Positions 54,840-63,861 are shown, counted from the first letter of the stretch. The stretch: DNA of 64,000 bases from Streptacidiphilus sp041262165 (GCF_041262165.1 NZ_JBGCBY010000028.1:57033-121032), one strand, 5' to 3'. Notes: generated from the letters alone by a model not told the origin. Numbers and translations: made by a program.

Positions 54840-56126
54840 GTGAGCCACGCCATCGTGAGTCGTACGGGCGCAACGCGCGGCGGACCCGGATACGGCAGGG
54901 CCACCGCCTCGGTCGCCGGAGCGCTGACCGCGCTCAGCCTGGTCCTGGCCGGGTGCAGCAGCTCGGCCGGTTCGACCAAACCCGCTTCGGCGGCCACCCA
55001 CGCTCCGCTGAAGATCGGCATCTCGCTCTCCCTCACCGGTGACTTCTCCGACTCCGGCAAGTCCGCGCAGCGCGGCTACCGGCTGTGGGCCGACACCGTC
55101 AACGCCTCCGGCGGAGTGCTCGGCCGCAAGGTGCAGCTGGACGTGGTCGACGACACCTCCAGCCCGACCCAGGTGGTGACCAACTATCAGAACCTGATCA
55201 CAAAGGACCATGTGGACCTGGTCTTCGGTCCCTTCTCCAGCCTGCTGACCGTGCCCGCCTCCCAGGTCGCCAAGCGCTACGGCTACGCGTTCCTGGAGCC
55301 GGCCGGTGGAGGCCCTGCGGTCTTCAGCCAGCACCTGGGCAACCTCTTCTTCGTGCAGCCCGCGCCGGTGGTCCAGCAGGGCGACGTCTTCGCCGACTAC
55401 ATCCTCTCGCTGCCCGCGGCCCAGCGTCCGACCACCGCCGCCTATCCCGCGCTGGACGACCCGTTCGCCTCGCCGATCGCCGCCGAGGTGCGCAGCAGGC
55501 TCGAGGCTGCCGGGATCCGCACCCTCTACCAGCAGATCTACCCGGCCGAGGCCACGGACCTCTCCTCGGTGGTGACCGCGATGGCGGCCAAGAAGCCGGA
55601 CCTGGTCGTCGCCGGAACCCAGTCCGCCGACGCCTACGCCCTGGTCAAGGCGATGGTCCAGCTCAAGTGGGCGCCGAAGATGCTGTACCTGTCCAACGGG
55701 GCCAACGACCCGCTGAACTTCCCGAAGAACGTGGGCGCGGGCAACGTCGACGGCATCTTCTCCTCCGGGGACTGGTTCCCCACCGCGACCACCTCCGGCA
55801 ACCCCGCCTTCATCGCCGCCTACACGGCCGCCTACGGCGGGACCGCCAGCAGCATCGACAGCACCTCGGCCGAGGCGTTCTCCTGCGGTCAACTGGTCCA
55901 GGAGGTGGCGGCCAGGACCGGCAAGCTCGACAACGCCACGCTGATCAGCACGCTGCACTCAGGCACCTGGCAGACCCTCGAGGGCGCCCTCAGCTGGAAC
56001 TCCGACGGCGCCGCCCATGCCTCCTACGTACTGGTCCAGTGGATCGGCGGCGCGATGCTGCCGGTCTACCCCGCGGACCGGGCGCAGAGCGCCCCGGTTC
56101 TCGGCAAGCTCCCCTGGGCCGGGTGA
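54840..56126 (+). CDS. Branched-chain-type ABC transporter substrate-binding lipoprotein
   Basis: A 428-residue lipoprotein. GTG 54840 is chosen since it gives a normal signal peptide ending in the lipobox LAGC (Cys39); upstream in-frame ATG 54747 would place the operator inside the gene. The mature part has the LivJ-type fold: KIGISLSLTGDFSDSGKSAQ, DDTSSPTQVVTNYQNLI, VFGPFSSLL. It captures an amino-acid, amide or small aromatic/organic acid ligand outside the membrane. It is the first gene of the operon and is followed after 4 bases by the permease gene. Confidence 0.9.
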   Translation: MSHAIVSRTGATRGGPGYGRATASVAGALTALSLVLAGCSSSAGSTKPASAATHAPLKIGISLSLTGDFSDSGKSAQRGYRLWADTVNASGGVLGRKVQLDVVDDTSSPTQVVTNYQNLITKDHVDLVFGPFSSLLTVPASQVAKRYGYAFLEPAGGGPAVFSQHLGNLFFVQPAPVVQQGDVFADYILSLPAAQRPTTAAYPALDDPFASPIAAEVRSRLEAAGIRTLYQQIYPAEATDLSSVVTAMAAKKPDLVVAGTQSADAYALVKAMVQLKWAPKMLYLSNGANDPLNFPKNVGAGNVDGIFSSGDWFPTATTSGNPAFIAAYTAAYGGTASSIDSTSAEAFSCGQLVQEVAARTGKLDNATLISTLHSGTWQTLEGALSWNSDGAAHASYVLVQWIGGAMLPVYPADRAQSAPVLGKLPWAG

Positions 56127-56130
56127 GCGG

Positions 56131-57024
56131 ATGCCCTCGGACACCCTGCACACGGCGGTCCAGGCGGCGATCCTCGGTCTGCTCACCGGGGGCGTGTACG
56201 CGTTGATGGCCAGCGGCCAGACGCTGATCTTCGGCGTGCTGAAGGTGGTCAACCTCGCCCAGGGCGCGCTGGTGGTCCTCGCCGCCTACCTCAGCTACAG
56301 CCTCTTCACCGGACTCGGCATCGACCCCTTCCTGACCGTGCTGATCCTCGCGCCCGCGATGTTCGCGGTGGGCGCGGCCGTGCAGTGGCTGTTCCTGCGA
56401 CCGCTGCATCGCACCGACGCCGGCCAGCTCTCACTCCTCGTCACCTTCGCGGTGGCACTCGGCATCGAGGGGGTCCTCGCCCTCATCTACGGCGGCGACT
56501 ACCGCTCCACCCAGCCCGGCTACGTGAACCGGTCCTGGACGCTCGGCGGCTACCAGATCGGCGAGGTGCGGTTCGCCGCGTTCCTGCTCTCGCTGGCCAC
56601 CCTCGGCGCCCTGGCCCTGCTGCTCGGACGGACCCGCTTCGGCCGCGCCGTCAGGGCGACCGCGCAGAACCCGACTGCCGCGCGGCTGCTCGGGGTCGAG
56701 GACAGCCGGGTCGCCGCGCTGGGCTTCGGCCTGGGCGCGGCCACCGCCGCCGCGGCCGGAGCCGTGTACGGGATGGTGTACTCCTTCAACCCCAACAGCC
56801 ACTACGACCTGATCTCCCGGCTGCTGTCGATCGTCATCCTCGGCGGGCTCGGCAGCCTGGGCGGTACGGTCGTCGCGGCGCTGGCGATGGGCGTGGTCTC
56901 GGCGCTGGTGGGCGCGCTGATCTCGCCGGTCTGGTCGGACTTCAGCTTCTTCGCCGTGCTCCTCGCGGTGCTGCTGCTGCGTCCGCAGGGGCTGTTCGGC
57001 GCCCGCCTGCGGGGTGCCCTGTGA
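56131..57024 (+). CDS. Branched-chain-type ABC transporter permease, LivH-like
   Basis: A 297-residue membrane permease with about eight hydrophobic segments. The LivH pattern is visible in GGVYALMASGQTLIFGVLKVVNLAQGAL (part), FGRAVRATAQNPTAARLLG (the coupling-helix region) and VILGGLGSLGGTVV. It forms half of the channel of the transporter encoded here. ATG 56131 follows GGGTGAG. Its stop overlaps the GTG of the next permease. Confidence 0.92.
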   Translation: MPSDTLHTAVQAAILGLLTGGVYALMASGQTLIFGVLKVVNLAQGALVVLAAYLSYSLFTGLGIDPFLTVLILAPAMFAVGAAVQWLFLRPLHRTDAGQLSLLVTFAVALGIEGVLALIYGGDYRSTQPGYVNRSWTLGGYQIGEVRFAAFLLSLATLGALALLLGRTRFGRAVRATAQNPTAARLLGVEDSRVAALGFGLGAATAAAAGAVYGMVYSFNPNSHYDLISRLLSIVILGGLGSLGGTVVAALAMGVVSALVGALISPVWSDFSFFAVLLAVLLLRPQGLFGARLRGAL

Positions 57025-58001
57025 CCGCGCCGACGGCCGTGGCGCGCCGCGCGGCCGTTCCGGTATTCCTCGGTATCCTCGCCGCCTTCCCCTTCCTGGT
57101 GACCGCGCCGTGGGTGATGACGATCGCCCTGTTCACCCTCATGTACGCGGCCCTGGCCAGCGCCTGGAACCTGGTCGGCGGCTTCGCCGGCTATCCGTCG
57201 CTCGGCCATGCCGCCTTCTTCGGCGTCGGCGCCTACACCGAGGCCATCTGGTTCAGCCACCACGGCATCGGCTCCGGACTCACCCCCTTCGCCGTCCTGC
57301 CGCTGGTGGGCCTGGCCGTCGCGCTGGCGGGGCTGCCGGTCGCCTGGATCGCCATGCGCACCCGCGCCGACGTCTTCGCCATCGTCACCATCACGCTGCT
57401 CTTCGTCGCGCAGACCCTCGCCTTCAACCTGCGCGGGCTCACCCACGGCGCCCAGGGCATCGCCATGCCGATCCCGCCCTTCGCCGCGGCCACCTACGAG
57501 CGGCCCTTCTACTTCGCGATGCTGGCGCTGCTCGCACTCGCGCTGGCCCTCTCCTACGCCGTGCTGCACAGCAGGCTCGGGCTGGCGCTGTTCGCGCTGC
57601 GCGCCGACGAGGACAAGGCGCGCGCCGTGGGCGTCCCGGTCGGCGTCGCCAAGCTGACCGCCTTCGGACTCTCGGCCGGGATCACCGCGATGGCCGGGGG
57701 CGTGTGGGCGTACTACCTCTCCTTCGTCTACCCGCAGTTCGCGGTGGATCCGCTGATCACCATCGCCATGGTGCTGATGGCCTTCCTCGGCGGGCGCGGA
57801 ACCCTGTGGGGGCCGGTCCTCGGCGCCTTCGTCATCGCCCCGGCGCAGCAGTACCTGGCCTACCGCTACGGCGCCAGCCAGCTCTACCTCCTCGGGTATG
57901 CGGCGATCTTCGTCGTGATCATGCTGCTGATGCCCCGGGGCATCCTGCCCACCCTCGCCGACCAGCGGCAACGTCGCGCACGATCGACGGACCGATCATG
58001 A
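57021..58001 (+). CDS. Branched-chain-type ABC transporter permease, LivM-like
   Basis: A 326-residue membrane permease, the partner of the LivH-like protein. Marks of the LivM group are WNLVGGFAGYPSLGHAAFFGVGAY (part), LRADEDKARAVGVPVGVAKL (coupling region) and MAFLGGRGTLWGPVLGAF. About nine or ten membrane segments. GTG 57021 overlaps the upstream stop and its own stop overlaps the ATP-binding subunit gene. Confidence 0.92.
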   Translation: MTAPTAVARRAAVPVFLGILAAFPFLVTAPWVMTIALFTLMYAALASAWNLVGGFAGYPSLGHAAFFGVGAYTEAIWFSHHGIGSGLTPFAVLPLVGLAVALAGLPVAWIAMRTRADVFAIVTITLLFVAQTLAFNLRGLTHGAQGIAMPIPPFAAATYERPFYFAMLALLALALALSYAVLHSRLGLALFALRADEDKARAVGVPVGVAKLTAFGLSAGITAMAGGVWAYYLSFVYPQFAVDPLITIAMVLMAFLGGRGTLWGPVLGAFVIAPAQQYLAYRYGASQLYLLGYAAIFVVIMLLMPRGILPTLADQRQRRARSTDRS

Positions 58002-58771
58002 CCGGACCGACCGCGAGCGCGCCGGCCCCGACCTCGACCCCGACTCCCATCCTCGAAGTACGGGACCTGTCCAAGCACTTCGGCGGTGTCGCCGCCGTCG
58101 ACCACTGTTCGTTCACCGTGGCGCGCGGCACCGTCACCGGACTCATCGGCCCCAACGGCTCCGGCAAGACCACCGTCTTCAACCTCGTCACCGGCCATCT
58201 CGCCGCCGACGCCGGGCAGATCCTGCTCGACGGCCGACCGGTGACCCGTCCCGACCCCGCCCGGCTCCACCGGCGCGGACTGTGCCGGACCTTCCAGCAG
58301 CCGCGGATCTTCCCTGACCTGACCGTGCTCGAGAACCTCGCCGTCGCCGCCGGGCACCCCTGGCAGGCCCTCGCCGGCCCGCGGGTGCGCCGAGCGGACC
58401 GCGACCGCGGGGAGGCCCTGCTTGCGGAGTTCGCCCTGGCCGCCCATAGCGCGCACCGCGCCGACGAGCTCTCCTACGGCCAGCGCAAGCTGCTGGAGTT
58501 CGCCGCCCTGCTGATGAGTTCACCGGCCCTGGTCCTGCTGGACGAACCCACCGCCGGGGTCAACCCCACCATGGTCCGCACCATGGAGCGCCACATCCGC
58601 GAGCGCCACGCCGCCGGGACCACCTTCCTGGTCGTCGAGCACGACATGAACCTGCTGATGCGGCTGTGCGACCCGGTGATCGTCCTGGACCGGGGCGCCG
58701 TCATCGCCCAGGGCGCCCCCGGCGCCGTCCAGACGGACCGTCAGGTCCTCGACGCCTACCTGGGGAGCTGA
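57998..58771 (+). CDS. ABC transporter ATP-binding protein, LivG-like
   Basis: A 257-residue ATPase. Walker A is GPNGSGKT, the signature is reduced to LSYGQRKLLE, Walker B is LVLLDEPTAGVNP and the switch His is in VVEHDM. NPTMVRTMERHI and GAVIAQGAP suit the LivG class. A Pro/Thr-rich extension of about 16 residues precedes the domain. ATG 57998 overlaps the LivM stop by 4 bases. Confidence 0.93.
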   Translation: MTGPTASAPAPTSTPTPILEVRDLSKHFGGVAAVDHCSFTVARGTVTGLIGPNGSGKTTVFNLVTGHLAADAGQILLDGRPVTRPDPARLHRRGLCRTFQQPRIFPDLTVLENLAVAAGHPWQALAGPRVRRADRDRGEALLAEFALAAHSAHRADELSYGQRKLLEFAALLMSSPALVLLDEPTAGVNPTMVRTMERHIRERHAAGTTFLVVEHDMNLLMRLCDPVIVLDRGAVIAQGAPGAVQTDRQVLDAYLGS

Positions 58772-58776
58772 CCGCC

Positions 58777-59544
58777 GTGACCCCGTTGCTGGCCATCGAG
58801 GACGTCTCCGCCGGATACGGCACCGGCGACGTGCTGCGCGGCGTCGACCTCACCCTGGACCGGGGCGAGGTGCTCTGCCTGATCGGTCCCAACGGCGCCG
58901 GGAAGTCCACCGTGCTCCGCCTGGTCAGCGGGCTGATCAGGCCGCGCCGGGGCCGCGTCCTGCTGAACGGCGAACCGATCGACGCGCTGTCCCCGCGCGC
59001 ACGGCTGCTGCGCGGCATCGTCCAGGTCCCGCAGGAACGCAGTCTCTTCCCCGCCATGACCGTCTGGGACAACCTGCTGATGGGCGGATACCTGCTGGAC
59101 CGCACCCGGGAGGGCCGACGCGAGGTCCGCCGGCGCGCCGAGACGCTGGCCGGACGCTTCCCACTGATCGCCCAGCGGCGGCACGCCGCGGCGGGCTCCC
59201 TCTCCGGCGGTGAGCAGAAGCAGGTCGAACTCGCCCGCGCGTTGATCCTGGAACCCACCCTGATGCTGCTCGACGAACCCTCCATCGGCCTGGAACCCCG
59301 CGCCAGGAACTCGGTGTTCGCCACCGTCGCGGCGCTGGCCGCCGAGGGCCGCACCATCCTCCTGGTCGAACAGAACGCCCGCTCGGGCCTCGCCGCCGCC
59401 GACCGGGGCGCCGTCCTGGAGGCGGGCCGGGTGCGACTCACCGGCAGCGGAGAGTCGCTGCTCAGTGACCCCCGGGTGGGACAGCTCTACTTGGGGGCGC
59501 GCGGCGAACCGCCCGCGAACCAGAAGGATGTGAGCCTCCCTTGA
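58777..59544 (+). CDS. ABC transporter ATP-binding protein, LivF-like
   Basis: A 255-residue ATPase, the second nucleotide-binding subunit. Walker A is GPNGAGKS, the signature LSGGEQKQVELARAL, Walker B LMLLDEPSIGLEP, and the LivF-typical VPQERSLFPAMTVWDNLLMG follows the Q-loop. GTG 58777 starts 5 bases after the LivG-like stop. The stop overlaps the TTG start of the following dehydrogenase gene, showing that transport and catabolic genes form one unit. Confidence 0.93.
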   Translation: MTPLLAIEDVSAGYGTGDVLRGVDLTLDRGEVLCLIGPNGAGKSTVLRLVSGLIRPRRGRVLLNGEPIDALSPRARLLRGIVQVPQERSLFPAMTVWDNLLMGGYLLDRTREGRREVRRRAETLAGRFPLIAQRRHAAAGSLSGGEQKQVELARALILEPTLMLLDEPSIGLEPRARNSVFATVAALAAEGRTILLVEQNARSGLAAADRGAVLEAGRVRLTGSGESLLSDPRVGQLYLGARGEPPANQKDVSLP

Positions 59545-60575
59545 ACGCCCGTCAGACCGCCGACGAGACCGCCGACGACACCGTCGACGAGACCACCGAC
59601 CAGACCACCGACGACACCACCGCTGAGGCCGCCCGTCCGGACATCCGCATCGGCTGGGCCGGCACCGGCCGCATGGGCTTCGCGCTCGCGACCCGGCTGC
59701 TCGACGCCGGCCACCCCCTCGCGGTCTTCAACCGCACCCGGGCGAAGGCCGAGCCCCTGGCCGCGCGGGGCGCGGTCCTCGCCGACGGGCCTGCCGACCT
59801 GGCCGCCTGCGACGTGGTCTTCACCATGGTCTCCGGCTCGTCCGACTTCGCCGAGATCACCATCGGCGAGCACGGCCTGCTCACCGGGAAGACCGCGCCT
59901 CGGGTCCTGGTGGACTGCTCTACCGTGGATGCCGAGGTCTCCGCGCAGGTCAGGGCCGTCGCGGAGAGCACCGGAACCGTGCTGCTCGCCGCTCCGGTCA
60001 GCGGCAATCCGCGCGTGGTGGCGTCGGGCGGCGCGAGCTTCGCCGTCTCCGGTCCGGAGGAGGCCTACCGCACCGTCGAGCCGCTGCTGGAGCACCTGGG
60101 CGCGTCGGTGACCTATGTCGGCGAGGGCGAGGCGGCCCGGCTGGTGAAGATCTGCCACAACGTGCTGCTCGGCGTGCTGGCCCAGTCGCTCGCCGAAATC
60201 ACCCTGCTCGCGGAGAAGCACGGCGTGCGCCGCGCGGCCTTCCTGGAGTTCCTCAACGCCTCCGTCCTGGGCTCCCCGTTCACCCGCTACAAGGCGCCCG
60301 CACTGGTCCACCTGGACTTCACCCCGACCTTCACCACGACGCTGCTGCGCAAGGACCTCGACCTCGGCCTCGCCGCGGCCCGGCGCGCCGAGGTCCCCAT
60401 GCCGATCGCCGCCGCCGTCCACCAGCTCGTCCAGGCGGCGGTGGGCGCGGGCCACGGCGATCAGGACTTCGCCGCGCTGCTGCTGGAGCAGGCACGAGCC
60501 TCGGGCATGGTGCTCACCCCGGAGGACGTGTCCGTGGACGACGGACTCGGCCCCCGACCCGTATCGCCCCAGTAG
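59541..60575 (+). CDS. 3-hydroxyisobutyrate dehydrogenase-family NAD(P)-dependent oxidoreductase
   Basis: A 344-residue beta-hydroxyacid dehydrogenase. The Rossmann motif GWAGTGRMGFALATRL is near 38-53; the catalytic lysine region is GEAARLVKICHNVLLG, with the substrate-binding segments LVDCSTVDAEVS and APVSGNPRVVASG. Length without the N-terminal tail is usual (about 310). The first 32 residues are an acidic Asp/Glu/Thr repeat not found in the family core. TTG 59541 overlaps the livF stop. It probably oxidises a 3-hydroxy acid derived from the imported substrate. Confidence 0.88.
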   Translation: MNARQTADETADDTVDETTDQTTDDTTAEAARPDIRIGWAGTGRMGFALATRLLDAGHPLAVFNRTRAKAEPLAARGAVLADGPADLAACDVVFTMVSGSSDFAEITIGEHGLLTGKTAPRVLVDCSTVDAEVSAQVRAVAESTGTVLLAAPVSGNPRVVASGGASFAVSGPEEAYRTVEPLLEHLGASVTYVGEGEAARLVKICHNVLLGVLAQSLAEITLLAEKHGVRRAAFLEFLNASVLGSPFTRYKAPALVHLDFTPTFTTTLLRKDLDLGLAAARRAEVPMPIAAAVHQLVQAAVGAGHGDQDFAALLLEQARASGMVLTPEDVSVDDGLGPRPVSPQ

Positions 60576-60616
60576 TCCGCGAGGACTCCCGGCACGACCT
60601 GAGAGGAGGAGCCGCC

Positions 60617-61864
60617 ATGCCGACCGGCAGCCGACCGATGCCCGCCCCCGGCCACAGCGGGGTGGAGTTCGAGTCGCGGGTGGACTTCGACCGGCTGCGC
60701 GCCTACCGGCTGGCGCGGGCGCGGGCAGCGCTGGACGCCAGCGACCTGGGTGCGCTGCTGGTGTTCGACGTCAACAACATCCGCTATCTGACCAGCACGG
60801 TCATCGGCGAGTGGTCGCGCGACAAGATGACCCGGTACGCGCTGCTGACCCGCACCGGCGACCCGATGGTGTGGGACTTCGGATCGGCGGCCCGGCACCA
60901 CCAGCTGTACGCCCCGTGGCTGGAGCCGGACAACTGCCGGGCCGGGATGCTCGGCCTGCGTGGCGCGGTCCCGCCCACGGCCGGACTGTTCCGGCGGGCC
61001 GTGGCCGAGATCAGATCGATCCTGGTCGAGCAGGGGGTCGAGGTCATGCCGCTGGGCCTCGACATCGTCGAGCCGCCGTTCCTGTTCGAGCTGGAGCGGG
61101 TCGGGCTGCGGGTCGCCGACGCGCAGCAGGTGATGCTGGACGCGCGCCAGGTCAAGAGCCCCGACGAGATCACGCTGCTGACCCAGTCCGCAGCCATGGT
61201 CGACGGGGTGTACCAGCAGATAGCCGAGGCGCTGAAGCCCGGCGTCCGCGAGAACGACATCGTCGCGCTGGCCAACCACTACCTGTACACGCACGGCTCC
61301 GACGACGTCGAGGCGATCAACGCGGTGTCGGGGGAGCGGTGCAACCCGCATCCGCACAACTTCACCGATCGGATGATCCGACCGGGCGACACCTGCTTCT
61401 TCGACATCATCCAGTCCTACAACGGCTACCGGACCTGCTACTACCGCACGTTGAACGTCGGCTCGGCGACCCCGTCCCAGCGCGACGCCTACACCAGGGC
61501 CCGCGAGTGGATCGACGCCGCCATCGCCCTGGTCAAACCGGGGCAGACCACCGACGTGATCGCCAGGGCCTGGCCCGAGGCCGCCGAGTTCGGGTTCGCC
61601 ACCGAGATGGACTGCTTCGGCCTGCAGTTCGGCCACGGGCTCGGCCTCGGCCTGCACGAACGGCCGATCATCAGCCGGTTGAACTCGCTGGAGCACCCCG
61701 CGGAGATCGTGGAGGGGATGGTCTTCGCACTCGAGACGTACTGCCCGGCCAGTGACGGGTACTCGGCGGCGCGGATCGAGGAGGAGCTCGTGGTGACCTG
61801 CGACGGCGCGCGGGTCATCACGAAGTTCCCCGCCCAGGACCTCTTCGTCGCGAACGCCTACTGA
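60617..61864 (+). CDS. M24-family protein (creatinase/aminopeptidase P-like) lacking one metal ligand
   Basis: A 415-residue pita-bread protein: creatinase N-like domain about 22-170, catalytic domain about 180-410. Of the five metal ligands of M24 peptidases, Asp263 (FFDII), His340 (FGHGLG), Glu373 (ALETYC) and Glu388 (RIEEEL) are present, but the second aspartate, expected 11 residues after the first, is Cys274. This makes a standard dimetal peptidase unlikely. Creatine-type amidinohydrolase, another C-N hydrolase, or a mono-metal lyase (DMSP lyase DddP is in this fold) are options. ATG 60617 follows a strong AGGAGGAG site. It lies between the dehydrogenase and E1 genes of the operon. Confidence 0.82.
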   Translation: MPTGSRPMPAPGHSGVEFESRVDFDRLRAYRLARARAALDASDLGALLVFDVNNIRYLTSTVIGEWSRDKMTRYALLTRTGDPMVWDFGSAARHHQLYAPWLEPDNCRAGMLGLRGAVPPTAGLFRRAVAEIRSILVEQGVEVMPLGLDIVEPPFLFELERVGLRVADAQQVMLDARQVKSPDEITLLTQSAAMVDGVYQQIAEALKPGVRENDIVALANHYLYTHGSDDVEAINAVSGERCNPHPHNFTDRMIRPGDTCFFDIIQSYNGYRTCYYRTLNVGSATPSQRDAYTRAREWIDAAIALVKPGQTTDVIARAWPEAAEFGFATEMDCFGLQFGHGLGLGLHERPIISRLNSLEHPAEIVEGMVFALETYCPASDGYSAARIEEELVVTCDGARVITKFPAQDLFVANAY

Positions 61865-61887
61865 ACCTGACCCGGGAGGCATCGGGC

Positions 61888-62895
61888 ATGACGACGACCA
61901 GTACGGAGAACACGGCCGGGACGCAGCGGACGCGCCTCGCGCTGTACCGGCAGATGGTGCGGATGCGCGGCCTGGAGAAGCGGGCCTACGACCTGTTCGT
62001 GCAGGGGCTGGTCAAGGGGACCAGCCACCTGTCCCTGGGCCAGGAGGCCGTGGCCGCAGGCTTCGGGGTGGCGATGCGCGCCGACGACTACACCTTCGCC
62101 ACCTACCGGGGCCACGCCCACACGCTCGCGCGCGGCGTGCCCATGACACCGATCCTCGCCGAGCTGATGGGCCGCGCCAACGGGCTGATGGCCGGGAAGG
62201 GCGGCTCCATGCACCTCACCTCGATACCGCACGGGATGATGGGCTCCTACGCGATCGTCGGGGCGCACCTGCCGATCGCGGCCGGTGCCGCCTGGTCGGC
62301 GCAGTACCGGGGCACCCAGCAGGTCGCGGTGTGCTTCTTCGGCGACGGCGCGACCAATATCGGCGCCTTCCACGAGGCGCTGAACCTCGCCGCGGTCTGG
62401 TCGCTCCCGGTGGTGTTCGTCTGCGAGAACAACGTCTACATGGAGTACACGCGAACCTCGGAGATCACCGCGGTGCCGCGCCCCGCCGCCGACCGGGCCG
62501 CCGCCTACGGCCTGCCGCCGGTCGTGGTCGACGGCAACGACGCCGACCGCGTCTACGAGGCCGCCTCGGCCGCTCTGGACCGGGCCCGTGCGGGCGAGGG
62601 GCCCAGCCTGGTCGAGGCGCTCACCTACCGCCACGGGGGCCACTCCCGGGCCGATCCGGCCAAGTACCGTCCGGCCGAGGAGGTCGCCGAGTGGCTGGCC
62701 CGGGACCCGCTGCCGGCGTATCGCGCGCGACTGCTCGCCGGGGGCGCTGCGGAGACCGTCCTCGCCGCGATCGAGGCGGAGTCGCAGGCCGAGGTGGACC
62801 TGGCTACGGCCGAGGCGAAGGCAGGACCGCTGCCCGGTCTGGAACTGGTGGAGCAGGACGTGTGGGCGGACGGAGGCGCATCATGGCGCAACTGA
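61888..62895 (+). CDS. Thiamine-diphosphate 2-oxoacid dehydrogenase E1 alpha subunit
   Basis: A 335-residue subunit of a pyruvate/acetoin/2-oxoacid dehydrogenase-type enzyme. The TPP motif GDGATNIGAFHEALNLA...NN is complete near 152-185, and the phosphorylation-loop-like segment TYRHGGHSRADPAKYR follows near 249-264. It decarboxylates a 2-oxo acid or cleaves an acetoin-like ketone with the beta subunit. ATG 61888 has GGGAGG 8 bases upstream. No E2 or E3 gene is present in the window. Confidence 0.9.
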   Translation: MTTTSTENTAGTQRTRLALYRQMVRMRGLEKRAYDLFVQGLVKGTSHLSLGQEAVAAGFGVAMRADDYTFATYRGHAHTLARGVPMTPILAELMGRANGLMAGKGGSMHLTSIPHGMMGSYAIVGAHLPIAAGAAWSAQYRGTQQVAVCFFGDGATNIGAFHEALNLAAVWSLPVVFVCENNVYMEYTRTSEITAVPRPAADRAAAYGLPPVVVDGNDADRVYEAASAALDRARAGEGPSLVEALTYRHGGHSRADPAKYRPAEEVAEWLARDPLPAYRARLLAGGAAETVLAAIEAESQAEVDLATAEAKAGPLPGLELVEQDVWADGGASWRN

Positions 62896-63860
62896 CCTAC
62901 CGGGAAGCGGTCGCCCGGGCGATCGCACAGGAGATGCGCCGGGACGAGAGCGTGGTGTTCCTCGGCGAGGACGTCGGCGCGGCCGGCGGAGTCTTCAAGG
63001 CCACGGCCGGGCTGCTGGAGGAGTTCGGGCCGCGCCGGGTCCGTGACACGCCGATCTCCGAACAGGCCGTCCTGGGCGCCGCGATGGGTGCGGCGATGAC
63101 CGGGCTGCGGCCGATCGCCGAGATCATGTTCTCCGACTTCTTCGCCGTCTGCTGGGACATCGTCGCCAACGAGATCGCGAAGACCCGCTACATGACCAAC
63201 GGTCAGGTCTCGCTGCCGCTGGTGATCCGCAGCGCCAACGGCGGCGGCCTGCGCTTCGGCGCGCAGCACTCGCAGGCCGTCGAGAACTGGGCGATGGCGG
63301 TGCCCGGGCTCAAAGTCGTCGCGCCGTCGAGTCCGGCCGACCTGATCGGCCTGTTCGCGGCGGCCGTCCGCGACCCGGACCCGGTGCTGTTCTTCGAGGC
63401 CAAGTCGCTGTACCCGGTCCGGGGCGAGGTCCCGGACGGTGAGATCGTCGAGGAGCTGGGCCGGGCCAAGGTGGTCCGCGCGGGGGCCGACGTCACCATC
63501 GTCGCGCTCGCGTCCATGGTGCCCCGGGCCCTGGCCGCCGCGGCCGAGCTGTCGCGTACGCACGGCATCGAGGCGGGGGTGGTGGACCTTCGCTCCCTGG
63601 TGGCGCTCGACGTCACCACCGTCCTGGCGGAACTCGCGATGACCGGCCGGCTGTTCACGGTGGAGGAGAACCCGAGACTGTGCGGCTGGGGCGCCGAACT
63701 GGTCTCGGTGCTCGCCGAGGACGGCTTCACCAGCCTGGACGGCCCGCTGATCCGGATCACCACCCCGCACGTGCCGCTGCCCGCCGCCGACTCGCTGGAG
63801 GACGCGGCCCTGCCGACCGTCGCCCGCATCGTGGAGACGGTCGTCAAGAACACCGACTGA
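62883..63860 (+). CDS. 2-oxoacid dehydrogenase E1 beta subunit
   Basis: A 325-residue transketolase-like subunit. It shows LTYREAVARAIAQEMRRD at the start, FLGEDVGAAGGVFKAT, DTPISEQAVLGAAMGAAMTG and a C-terminal domain with TVEENPRLCGWGAEL. It forms the active site with E1 alpha. ATG 62883 overlaps the alpha gene by 13 bases. The MITE-like element begins at the stop codon, so this is the last gene of the operon within the window; any E2/E3 would have to lie beyond it or elsewhere. Confidence 0.9.
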   Translation: MAQLTYREAVARAIAQEMRRDESVVFLGEDVGAAGGVFKATAGLLEEFGPRRVRDTPISEQAVLGAAMGAAMTGLRPIAEIMFSDFFAVCWDIVANEIAKTRYMTNGQVSLPLVIRSANGGGLRFGAQHSQAVENWAMAVPGLKVVAPSSPADLIGLFAAAVRDPDPVLFFEAKSLYPVRGEVPDGEIVEELGRAKVVRAGADVTIVALASMVPRALAAAAELSRTHGIEAGVVDLRSLVALDVTTVLAELAMTGRLFTVEENPRLCGWGAELVSVLAEDGFTSLDGPLIRITTPHVPLPAADSLEDAALPTVARIVETVVKNTD

Positions 63861-63861
63861 G

